A stretch of 7,099 bases of DNA from DATKIY01 sp035543875 (GTDB lineage: Bacteria > Actinomycetota > Actinomycetes > JAHEKZ01), in the NCBI GenBank assembly GCA_035543875.1, contig DATKIY010000219.1, forward strand, positions 1-7,099, in the 5' to 3' direction. The number at the start of each line of letters is the position of its first letter. The stretch's first letter is position 1. The translations under genes and the position numbers were made by a program. The notes below the pieces were generated by a model. The model ran no database searches. It had not been told where the DNA came from and worked only from the letters and a program-made list of their open reading frames with translations. Shown one piece after another: positions 1-5,641 of the stretch.

Positions 1-304
1 CATAGTCGACACCATCAAACGTGTCGATGCAGCGGGCAGGGTCGAGGAGACTGTGGACCGAGCGTCGCTGTGGGCTGCGCAAACGCCACAGGGATTTGCC
101 CGGATCGTGCTTGAAGCCGCACATCGGGCCGCGGTTGACGACGGCGTGCTTGACGGCACAGACGATGCCGGTTTGGTGGAGCGGATCGGGCAGCCGGTGA
201 TGGTGATTCCGGGGTCGGACGACGGGTTCAAGGTCACACGTCCAATAGACCTCGTACTTGCGGAGGCAGTGCTCGCCCGACGTCGTTCGGCCGGAGTGCA
301 TTGA
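1..304 (+). CDS. ispD: 2-C-methyl-D-erythritol 4-phosphate cytidylyltransferase, 3' end (partial)
   Basis: This is the C-terminal part (100 codons plus TGA) of IspD; the gene begins left of the window and the first whole codon is at 2. IspD joins CTP and MEP to give CDP-ME, the third step of the MEP isoprenoid pathway in the cytoplasm. Visible family signatures are DTIKR at the left edge, TVDRxxLWxAQTPQGF (its Arg matches the substrate-binding Arg157 of E. coli IspD), TDDAGLVE (matches the Thr189 region) and FKVTRPIDLVLAE near the end (its Lys matches Lys213). The nucleotide-binding N-terminus is outside the window and cannot be judged. The stop lies one base before the GTG of ispF, so the two are almost certainly co-transcribed and translationally linked. 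The family call is firm. Confidence 0.95.
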   Translation, partial: IVDTIKRVDAAGRVEETVDRASLWAAQTPQGFARIVLEAAHRAAVDDGVLDGTDDAGLVERIGQPVMVIPGSDDGFKVTRPIDLVLAEAVLARRRSAGVH

Positions 305-305
305 G

Positions 306-815
306 GTGAGCGACCGACAGCCTGCGCCAGTGCCAGCCACGCCGCGCGTAGGCGTGGGTGTTGACGTTCATCCACTTGAACAGGGCCGACCACTTTGGCT
401 CGCCGGCCTGTTGTGGCCGGACGAACCGGCCGGACTCGTAGGACACTCCGACGGCGACGTGGCTGCGCACGCCTGTTGTGACGCACTCCTTTCGGCCGCT
501 GGCCTAGGCGACCTTGGGGAAGTCTTCGGTACAGATCGACCGGAGTTAGTTGACGCTTCAGGAGTTGCCTTGCTTGCGGAGACCGCTCGTCAGGTGCGAG
601 CGATTGGACTCACCATCGGAAACGTTGCGGTTCAAATCATCGCGAACCGCCCAAAGATCGGCGAAAGACGCCTCGAAGCCCAGGACTCGATGTCGAGAGC
701 TTGCGGAGCTCCGGTGTCAGTTGCAGCGACAACGACAGACGGTCTTGGGCTGACTGGTCGGGGAGAGGGCATTGCCGCGACGGCAACTGCCCTTCTGTTC
801 CCTGCAGAGTCGTGA
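306..815 (+). CDS. ispF: 2-C-methyl-D-erythritol 2,4-cyclodiphosphate synthase
   Basis: IspF (169 aa) converts CDP-ME 2-phosphate to MEcPP with release of CMP, two steps after IspD in the MEP pathway; the family forms homotrimers. The sequence shows VDVHPL (D20, H22) and HSDGDVAAH (H47, H55). D20, H22 and H55 correspond to the zinc ligands D8, H10 and H42 of E. coli. GLGDLGEVFGTD follows, and the C-terminal signature TTTDGLGLTGRGEG is at 142-155. D145 stands where E. coli has Glu135, a conservative change that I recall as common in actinobacteria. The GTG at 306 was chosen because GGAG at 293-296 sits 9 bases upstream and it falls one base after the ispD stop. The in-frame ATG at 258 lies inside ispD and would add 16 residues unlike the family. 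The length is usual for the family. Confidence 0.96.
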   Translation: MSDRQPAPVPATPRVGVGVDVHPLEQGRPLWLAGLLWPDEPAGLVGHSDGDVAAHACCDALLSAAGLGDLGEVFGTDRPELVDASGVALLAETARQVRAIGLTIGNVAVQIIANRPKIGERRLEAQDSMSRACGAPVSVAATTTDGLGLTGRGEGIAATATALLFPAES

Positions 816-841
816 CTTCAGCAAAGTAAGGCTGTGCTCTG

Positions 842-1600
842 GTGACGAACGAACCGAACCCATCAGTCCGAGAACCGGTTGGAGCCGCCGATTGCCCGTT
901 TGCGCTGCCGCGAGCGCTCATGGCACAAAGGTGGGAGTCGTTGTCCTTTCTGCATTGGCGAGTAGATCCGGACCAACTGCAACGCACCCTGCCCGAAGGA
1001 CTTAGCGTCCAAACCTTCGATAACGAGGCTTGGTTGGGCTTAGTGCCGTTCCACATGCGGGTTGGTTTTGCCCGAGGTCCCCTGGTGCCGTGGATCGGCT
1101 CGTTCTGCGAAACCAACGTGCGTACCTATGTCACGGACACCTTAGGCAGACCAGGGATTTGGTTCTACTCGTTGGACGCTGCTCGCTTAGCTGCCGTGGT
1201 CACGGCCAGGCTGACGTATCGACTCCCTTACTACTGGGCGCAGATGACCGTAACCGAGAGCGACTCGCAGATTCGGTATCGGAGCCGACGACGCTGGCCG
1301 CATGACGCCAGCATTACTAGCAACGTTCAACTAGGAATCGGTGATTCTTATCTGCCCAACGAGCTCACGGCCCTCGACCATTTCCTTACTGCTAGATGGC
1401 GACTGTTTAGCTCGAGAAAAACTGGACTGCGTTCGGCGAGGGCCGAACACGCGCCTTGGCCGCTGCGTAGAGCGCGGTTAGTAGATATCTCAGACGAGCT
1501 GGTCCCGTCAGTGGGGCCACGGCTGCTGGACACGGAACCGCTCGTTCACTACTCGCCGGGGGTGGACGTTCGCGTCGGTCCGCCGGAACGTCAAGGTTGA
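842..1600 (+). CDS. DUF2071/YqjF-like protein
   Basis: This 252-residue protein matches the DUF2071 (YqjF/COG3361-type) family, whose biochemical role is not established; its fold has been related to acetoacetate decarboxylase. Family-like stretches appear in order: MAQRWESLSFLHW and VDPDQLQRTLPEGL (27-54), TFDNEAWLGLVPFHMR (58-73), FCETNVRTYV (88-97), GIWFYSLDA (105-113), LPYYWAQM (128-135), LTARWRLFS (182-190), EHAPWPL (202-208) and HYSPGVDVRVGPP (236-248). No signal peptide or membrane segment is evident, so it is probably cytoplasmic. The GTG at 842 is preceded by AAGG at 828-831 with 10 bases between. The ATG at 920 would cut into the first conserved block. It lies 26 bases after ispF on the same strand, so it may be read from the ispDF operon. 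Its C-terminal end overlaps the 3' end of lacI by 10 bases on the other strand. The family call is good; the function is unknown. Confidence 0.85.
   Translation: MTNEPNPSVREPVGAADCPFALPRALMAQRWESLSFLHWRVDPDQLQRTLPEGLSVQTFDNEAWLGLVPFHMRVGFARGPLVPWIGSFCETNVRTYVTDTLGRPGIWFYSLDAARLAAVVTARLTYRLPYYWAQMTVTESDSQIRYRSRRRWPHDASITSNVQLGIGDSYLPNELTALDHFLTARWRLFSSRKTGLRSARAEHAPWPLRRARLVDISDELVPSVGPRLLDTEPLVHYSPGVDVRVGPPERQG
1565..1592. terminator. Possible bidirectional hairpin at convergent gene ends
   Basis: A perfect 7-base inverted repeat, GACGTTC (1565-1571) and GAACGTC (1586-1592), flanks a 14-base loop where the DUF2071 and lacI genes meet. No T-tract follows on either strand, and the hairpin overlaps coding sequence (it covers two bases of the lacI stop codon). 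It could act as a weak shared terminator or be a chance palindrome. The placement is suggestive; the structure is modest. Confidence 0.3.
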
Positions 1601-2616
1601 GACTTCTGGTTGGGCTGCGTGGATTCCCGAACCATGAGTACAGCGGGAATCAGTAGCTCAACGGGTGGCGTGACCTTCTCTTCGATGACATCGATCACCA
1701 AGTGCGTGCCTTGCACCGCCGTTCCAACCGGATCAAGACCCAACGTGGTCAGTGGGGGGTCGGTTCTGGCCAGGCCGGGGTCTTCATCGACGATGGCTAG
1801 CAGCAGATCGTCGGGTACTCGCTTGCCGAGTGCGGCTGCCCCGGCGAGCAGCGCAGGACCTGACCCCAACGGAATGCTGACCACCGCGTCGCACCCGGTC
1901 TGAAGCAGTTGAACGGCTGCGTCGTACAGCTGCTCGGGATCTTCGCTGGACCCGTGACCGACGATGAGTTCCACGCCACGTTGCTCGCACCAGCGAGCAT
2001 GCGCTTGCTCCCATCGGTTGATGAAGTGGGTCGTGCGGCTGACCACGGAGAGCAGCGCGATGCGTTTGGCCCCCGCGTCCGCCAGGTGGTTGTTGATCAG
2101 TACTACGCCGCCCTGGACGTCGCTGTCGACCATCACGGTGGCGCGAGGGTCGTCGGGTCGATAGTCAGTGATCACCGGAATCCCGAGCGTGTATGCATGG
2201 TCCAGCAGCGGGTCGTCGACCGAGGTATCGGCGACGATGATCGCCTCAAGCGGCAGCTCCGATGCCAAGTCGAGTTGGGCGTCGGGAAGCAGGGCCAGAG
2301 CGTAGCCTCGTTGACTCGCAGTGGAGGTGCTGGCGGTGATGAGCAGCCCGTAGTAGGCGTCCGCCGGGTAGAGGTCTGGAGCGTTGGTGTACTCCCGCAG
2401 CGCGACTCCGATGAGCCGGGATCGGCCCACCCGCAGTCCACGAGCCACCGGGTTGGCTTGATAACCAAGTTCGAGGGCTACGGCTCGCACCCGTGCTCGG
2501 GTCGTCGCCGAAACCCGCCCCCTGTCGTTCAGGGCATTGGACGCCGTGGAGAGGGCGACCCCCGCCTTCGTGGCCACCTCGGTGAGGCTGACTCGCGGGT
2601 CGACGGACGGGTTCAT
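1591..2616 (-). CDS. LacI-family transcriptional repressor
   Basis: A 341-residue LacI/GalR-family regulator. The N-terminal helix-turn-helix is clear at about 8-55: VSLTEVATKAGV, then the recognition helix around LSTASNALN, then GRVSATTRARVRAVALELGY. The hinge NPVARGLRVGRS (55-66) contains the Leu (L61) that in this family wedges into the operator minor groove. A periplasmic-binding-like effector domain runs from about 67 to the end (LIGVAL, VDSDVQGGVVLINNHLADAGAKRIALL, GLDPVGTAVQG). The ligand cannot be read from sequence; family members mostly sense sugars or nucleosides. The ATG at 2616 was chosen because AAAGG lies 5 bases upstream and because homologues start close to the VSLTEVA block; an upstream in-frame start at 2682 would read through the regulatory region. 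It is divergent from the amidase gene, so it probably controls that gene and perhaps itself. Its 3' end overlaps the DUF2071 gene by 10 bases. Confidence 0.93.
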   Translation of the reverse strand: MNPSVDPRVSLTEVATKAGVALSTASNALNDRGRVSATTRARVRAVALELGYQANPVARGLRVGRSRLIGVALREYTNAPDLYPADAYYGLLITASTSTASQRGYALALLPDAQLDLASELPLEAIIVADTSVDDPLLDHAYTLGIPVITDYRPDDPRATVMVDSDVQGGVVLINNHLADAGAKRIALLSVVSRTTHFINRWEQAHARWCEQRGVELIVGHGSSEDPEQLYDAAVQLLQTGCDAVVSIPLGSGPALLAGAAALGKRVPDDLLLAIVDEDPGLARTDPPLTTLGLDPVGTAVQGTHLVIDVIEEKVTPPVELLIPAVLMVRESTQPNQKSQP

Positions 2617-2621
2617 CTCAA

Positions 2622-2626
2622 CCTTT
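2622..2626 (-). promoter_or_regulatory. Ribosome binding site deciding the lacI start
   Basis: Read on the minus strand this is AAAGG followed by TTGAG and then the ATG at 2616-2614. The 5-base spacing fits a Shine-Dalgarno site and supports the shorter start over the in-frame start at 2682. Confidence 0.6.
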
Positions 2627-2635
2627 CGGGCAAAA

Positions 2636-2659
2636 GTTCCAACTAAGGGCCTTTGGAAC
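2636..2659. promoter_or_regulatory. Inverted repeat, candidate second operator
   Basis: Perfect 7-base arms GTTCCAA (2636-2642) and TTGGAAC (2653-2659) are separated by 10 bases. The repeat lies 19 to 43 bases upstream of the lacI start codon, where a bound regulator could block lacI transcription or early elongation. It lacks the central CG step usual for LacI-family operators, so it may serve another protein, or act as an RNA hairpin in the lacI leader. Confidence 0.4.
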
Positions 2660-2660
2660 C

Positions 2661-2689
2661 TTGTGACGAAACGATTCGGCAAGCATACT
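2661..2689 (+). promoter_or_regulatory. Predicted sigma-70-type promoter for the amidase gene
   Basis: TTGTGA at 2661-2666 (4 of 6 matches to TTGACA) and CATACT at 2684-2689 (4 of 6 matches to TATAAT) are separated by exactly 17 bases. Transcription would start near 2696, about 77 bases before the chosen GTG. The boxes are individually moderate, but the ideal spacing, the placement upstream of the amidase gene and the palindrome between the boxes make this the best promoter candidate in the window. Confidence 0.5.
2664..2681. promoter_or_regulatory. Candidate LacI-family operator
   Basis: TGACGAAACGATTCGGCA is an 18-base imperfect palindrome with 7 of 9 symmetric pairs matching and a central CG step between 2672 and 2673, the form typical of LacI/GalR operators. 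It sits almost exactly between the predicted -35 and -10 boxes of the amidase promoter, so binding would exclude RNA polymerase. The divergently encoded LacI-family protein is the obvious candidate ligand; that pairing is inference. Confidence 0.5.
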
Positions 2690-2695
2690 GGGGCG

Positions 2696-2732
2696 GCCCG
2701 AGCGGAGCCGGATAACGGGGGACCGCTCGGGC
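2696..2732 (+). other. GC-rich stem-loop at predicted 5' end of amidase mRNA
   Basis: GCCCGAGCGG (2696-2705) and CCGCTCGGGC (2723-2732) form a perfect 10-base-pair stem around a 17-base loop. Its left arm begins at the predicted transcription start. No T-tract follows, so it does not look like an ordinary intrinsic terminator. It could protect the mRNA 5' end, act as a conditional leader structure, or be a DNA binding site. The structure itself is certain from sequence; its role is not known. Confidence 0.55.
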
Positions 2733-2762
2733 TCCAATGCGTTTGGCCAAGCTAACGATCCC

Positions 2763-2766
2763 GAGG
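2763..2766 (+). promoter_or_regulatory. Ribosome binding site deciding the amidase start
   Basis: GAGG lies 6 bases before the GTG at 2773. The alternative in-frame ATG at 2737 has no such site and falls directly after the hairpin, so the GTG is preferred. Confidence 0.6.
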
Positions 2767-2772
2767 ACCGTC

Positions 2773-4206
2773 GTGAGCGAGCTTCACTATTTGTCTGCGA
2801 TGAGCCTCCGAGCAAAGTACGTCAAGGGTGAGTTGTCCCCCGTTGAGGTGTTCGAGGCCAGTGCCAAACGCATCGACTCAGTCGATGACTCGGTCAACGC
2901 GGTGTGCGAGCGCATGTACGAAACGGCGCGCGAGCAGGCAGTTGAAGCCGAGCGTCGATATTCAGGAAGCGGCCAGTCGCCGCGCGCGCTCGAAGGCATT
3001 CCGGTTGCGTTGAAAGAAGAGCATGCAATTGCCGGTCATTTGATCGAAGAGGGTTCGCTGATAGAACAAGGCTCCATCTCTGATGTGACGCACCCAGTCG
3101 TGCAGCGAGTGCAAGCGGCCGGCGCGCTGACACATGTGCGCACTACAACGCCTGAGTTCTCGTGCGCTGGATTCACGCACTCGACGTTGTGGGGCGTCAC
3201 CAGGAATCCATGGAACCTGGAATTCTCCCCGGGCGGATCTTCCGGTGGTTCGGCTGCCGCGCTGGCGGCCGGGTATGCACCGCTCGCTACCGGCTCTGAC
3301 ATCGGTGGTTCCATCCGGATTCCTGCGGGTTTTACGGGCACGGTCGGATTCAAGCCGCCTTACGGGCGAGTACCAGGATTGCCTCCGTTTAACTTGGATA
3401 CGTATTGCCACGACGGGCCAATGGCGCGGACCGTGGCCGACTGCGCTTTGCTCGAGAACACCATCAACGGCCCTCATCCAAGTGACGTCGTTTCGCTGCG
3501 TCCCGCGTATGAGTTGCCGGAGTTGTTTGAATCGGTTAAGGGCTTGCGTATCGCGTTGTCGGTAACGCTCGGCGACTATGTCGTCGACGGGGAAGTGGCG
3601 GCGAATACGCGACGCGCGGCGGATGCGTTGCGAGCCAGAGGCGCGATCGTCGATGAAGTTGAGTTGCCGTGGACTCGCGAATCCATTGCCGCGACGACGT
3701 GGGTGCACTTCGGCGCAATCTTCGGGCCGGCGATTGCCGAGACTGCGGCGGAACATGGCGACCTGCTTATGCCGTACACGAAAGAATTCGCCCGCCGTGC
3801 AGTCGAGGCGGCGTCGAGCACGTCGTTCGTCGACGGCTTGATGAGCGAGGGCGCGATCTACGAACCGGTCGGACAGCTGTTTGAGCGTTATGACGCATTG
3901 CTGGCGCCCACCTTCGCTGGCACTGGCCTGGTTGCGGGCGAGGATTACGTCGACCGACAGCTCACCATCAACGGCGAATCGTTGGAATACTTCAACGCGT
4001 TCATGACGATTCCGTTCAACATCTTGAGTCGGTGTCCAGTGCTGAACGTGCCATCGGGACAGGCGAGCAACGGGATTCCCACTGGTTTGCAAATCGTCGG
4101 TCGTACCTATGACGATGTCACCGTTTTCAGGGTGGGCGCCGCCGTCGAGGCTGAACTCGGACTAGCTAGCGATCCCACGTGGCGGCCGGCGCTTCAACCC
4201 GTCTAG
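2773..4206 (+). CDS. Amidase signature family hydrolase
   Basis: This 477-residue protein belongs to the amidase signature (AS) family, which hydrolyses C-N bonds of amides with a Ser-cisSer-Lys triad. All three residues are visible: K81 in GIPVALKEE, S156 in PGGSSGGSAAALAAG, and the nucleophile S180 in TGSDIGGSIRIPA. The spacings (75 and 24 residues) equal those of mammalian fatty acid amide hydrolase (K142, S217, S241). GPMARTVADCALL and the C-terminal GIPTGLQIVGRTYDD are also family hallmarks. There is no signal peptide, so it is probably cytoplasmic. It is unlikely to be GatA of the tRNA amidotransferase, because no gatB or gatC is adjacent and it has its own divergent regulator. The substrate cannot be read from the sequence. 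The start is the GTG with GAGG 6 bases upstream. It is likely controlled by the divergent LacI-family protein. cysS follows 31 bases later on the same strand. Confidence 0.92.
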   Translation: MSELHYLSAMSLRAKYVKGELSPVEVFEASAKRIDSVDDSVNAVCERMYETAREQAVEAERRYSGSGQSPRALEGIPVALKEEHAIAGHLIEEGSLIEQGSISDVTHPVVQRVQAAGALTHVRTTTPEFSCAGFTHSTLWGVTRNPWNLEFSPGGSSGGSAAALAAGYAPLATGSDIGGSIRIPAGFTGTVGFKPPYGRVPGLPPFNLDTYCHDGPMARTVADCALLENTINGPHPSDVVSLRPAYELPELFESVKGLRIALSVTLGDYVVDGEVAANTRRAADALRARGAIVDEVELPWTRESIAATTWVHFGAIFGPAIAETAAEHGDLLMPYTKEFARRAVEAASSTSFVDGLMSEGAIYEPVGQLFERYDALLAPTFAGTGLVAGEDYVDRQLTINGESLEYFNAFMTIPFNILSRCPVLNVPSGQASNGIPTGLQIVGRTYDDVTVFRVGAAVEAELGLASDPTWRPALQPV

Positions 4207-4224
4207 GCCGCATGGCGCACCCGA

Positions 4225-4240
4225 TAGCCTTGGGCCCGTG
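4225..4240 (+). promoter_or_regulatory. Possible leaderless promoter of cysS
   Basis: TAGCCT (4225-4230) fits the TANNNT form of actinobacterial -10 boxes and is followed by 7 bases and then the GTG start at 4238. That is the arrangement expected when transcription begins at the start codon. A good Shine-Dalgarno site is missing here (only GGG 3 bases before the GTG), which agrees with leaderless translation. No clear -35 is needed or seen. A hexamer this loose can occur by chance. Confidence 0.4.
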
Positions 4241-5641
4241 ACACTGCGCCTTTACGACACTGCTACCCGGTCGATTCGAGATTTCGTGCCACTGGTCCCG
4301 GGACGAGTGTCGATGTACCTGTGTGGTGCGACCGTTCAGGCGCCTCCACATATCGGGCACATCCGTAGCGGCATTTGCTTCGATGTCATGGGCCGGTGGT
4401 TCAGCCATCGCGGTTACGAGGTCACGTTCATCCGCAATGTGACTGACATCGACGACAAGATCCTCATCAAGGCGGCCGAAGCTGGCGTGCCGTTCTGGGA
4501 GATCGCGACGATCAACGAGCGGGCGTTCAGTTGGGCCTACACCGTCTTAGGGTGCCTCCCGCCAACGGCGGAACCTCGCGCCACTGGACACATCCCGGAG
4601 ATGATCGCGCTGATGCACGCGCTGATCGAACGTGGCCACGCGTACGCAGCGGAAGGGGACGTGTACTTCGATGTCCGGTCCTACCCCCGTTACGGCTCGC
4701 TCAGTGGGCAGAAGATTGACGAGATGCTCCCCGCTAGTGATTCAGACGCCCCTGGCAAGCGTGACCCTCGCGACTTTGCGTTGTGGAAAGCGGCCAAGCC
4801 AGGTGAACCCTCCTGGGACACCCCGTGGGGCGCGGGGCGGCCGGGTTGGCATCTGGAGTGCTCGGCAATGGCACGTCGATACCTGGGATCAGACTTTGAC
4901 ATTCACGGTGGCGGGCTCGACTTGGTGTTCCCACACCACGAGAACGAGATCGCGCAGTCAAATGGAATCGGCGACGGATTCGCGGCGTTTTGGACGCACA
5001 ACGCTTGGGTCACCACTTCGGGCGAGAAGATGAGCAAGTCGCTCGGCAATTCATTGTTAGTCAGTGAGGTTGTCGAGCGAGTTCGTCCAATCGAGCTTCG
5101 CTACTACCTCGCAACGCCTCACTATCGGTCGCACATCGAGTTCTCGGAAGACGCATTGACTGAGGCAGCGCAGGGATTTCGGCGTATTGAAGGGTTCATG
5201 CAGCGTGCCAGTGAACTCGTTGGATCGCCGACGGACGGAACCGTCCCGCAAGCGTTCGCCGATGCTATGGATGACGACTTTGCTGTTCCTCAGGCGTTAG
5301 CCGTTCTGCACGACACGGTCCGCACCGGAAACGCTGCGATCGCGGCATCCGATCACGACGGGGTGCGGAGCGCGTTGGAGGCGGTATTCGACATGACGCG
5401 GATCCTTGGCCTCAACCCGGTGCTCCCGCCTTGGGTCAACCAAGGTCGTGGTGATGCAGCGCGTGAGATGCGTGAGGTCGTGAACCGGTTGGTCACTGCA
5501 CAATTGGAGCAGCGGAAGCAAGCCAGGGCAGATAAGGACTTCGCCGCCGCCGACCGGATTCGCGATTCTCTGGCAGATGCAGGCATCATCATCGAAGACA
5601 CACCCGATGGTGCGCGGTGGTCACTAGGGCAGGGGCAGTGA
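4238..5641 (+). CDS. cysS: Cysteinyl-tRNA synthetase
   Basis: CysS (467 aa) charges tRNA-Cys with cysteine in the cytoplasm. It is a class I synthetase with HIGH at 38-41 (PPHIGHIRSG) and KMSKS at 264-268 (GEKMSKSLGN). The zinc that selects cysteine would be held by C29 (YLCGATVQ), C208 (WHLECSAM), H233 and E237 (FPHHENE), each one off the E. coli ligands C28, C209, H234 and E238. NVTDIDDKIL and FDIHGGGLDLVFPHHENE are further strong signatures. The last third carries the helical anticodon-side domain, ending in RADKDFAAADRIRDSLADAG and DGARWSLG, as in actinobacterial CysS. It is not MshC, the related mycothiol ligase: the full KMSKS and synthetase C-terminus are present. The GTG start sits where the family begins. 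Its stop overlaps the rlmB start by one base (TGATG), so the two are co-translated. Confidence 0.97.
   Translation: MTLRLYDTATRSIRDFVPLVPGRVSMYLCGATVQAPPHIGHIRSGICFDVMGRWFSHRGYEVTFIRNVTDIDDKILIKAAEAGVPFWEIATINERAFSWAYTVLGCLPPTAEPRATGHIPEMIALMHALIERGHAYAAEGDVYFDVRSYPRYGSLSGQKIDEMLPASDSDAPGKRDPRDFALWKAAKPGEPSWDTPWGAGRPGWHLECSAMARRYLGSDFDIHGGGLDLVFPHHENEIAQSNGIGDGFAAFWTHNAWVTTSGEKMSKSLGNSLLVSEVVERVRPIELRYYLATPHYRSHIEFSEDALTEAAQGFRRIEGFMQRASELVGSPTDGTVPQAFADAMDDDFAVPQALAVLHDTVRTGNAAIAASDHDGVRSALEAVFDMTRILGLNPVLPPWVNQGRGDAAREMREVVNRLVTAQLEQRKQARADKDFAAADRIRDSLADAGIIIEDTPDGARWSLGQGQ

Noticed and set aside
258..305. Upstream ATG for ispF
   Set aside because: It would overlap ispD by 47 bases and add residues unlike IspF; the GTG at 306 has a well-placed GGAG.
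637..1116. 159-codon minus-strand open frame across the ispF/DUF2071 junction
   Set aside because: It covers two well-supported genes on the other strand and has no ribosome binding site or family resemblance that I can see.
1909..2646. 245-codon plus-strand open frame
   Set aside because: It is antisense to the LacI-family gene, has no recognisable protein features, and is explained by GC-rich codon structure on the opposite strand.
2617..2682. Longer LacI-family start at 2682
   Set aside because: The extra 22 residues are encoded by the operator and promoter region and precede the normal start of the DNA-binding domain; the ATG at 2616 has a good ribosome binding site.
2696..2732. Hairpin as an ordinary intrinsic terminator
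   Set aside because: No gene on the plus strand ends before it and no T-tract follows; on the minus strand it lies upstream of lacI, not downstream of any gene that ends there.
2737..2772. Longer amidase start at ATG 2737
   Set aside because: There is no ribosome binding site, and it is placed directly at the foot of the hairpin; the GTG at 2773 has GAGG 6 bases upstream.
2962..4092. 376-codon minus-strand open frame
   Set aside because: It lies fully antisense to the amidase gene, whose catalytic motifs are intact; the translated product is Arg-rich and unlike any family I know.
2773..4206. Amidase as GatA of the tRNA amidotransferase
   Set aside because: No gatB or gatC is adjacent, the gene has its own promoter and divergent regulator, and the wording resembles general amidases rather than GatA.
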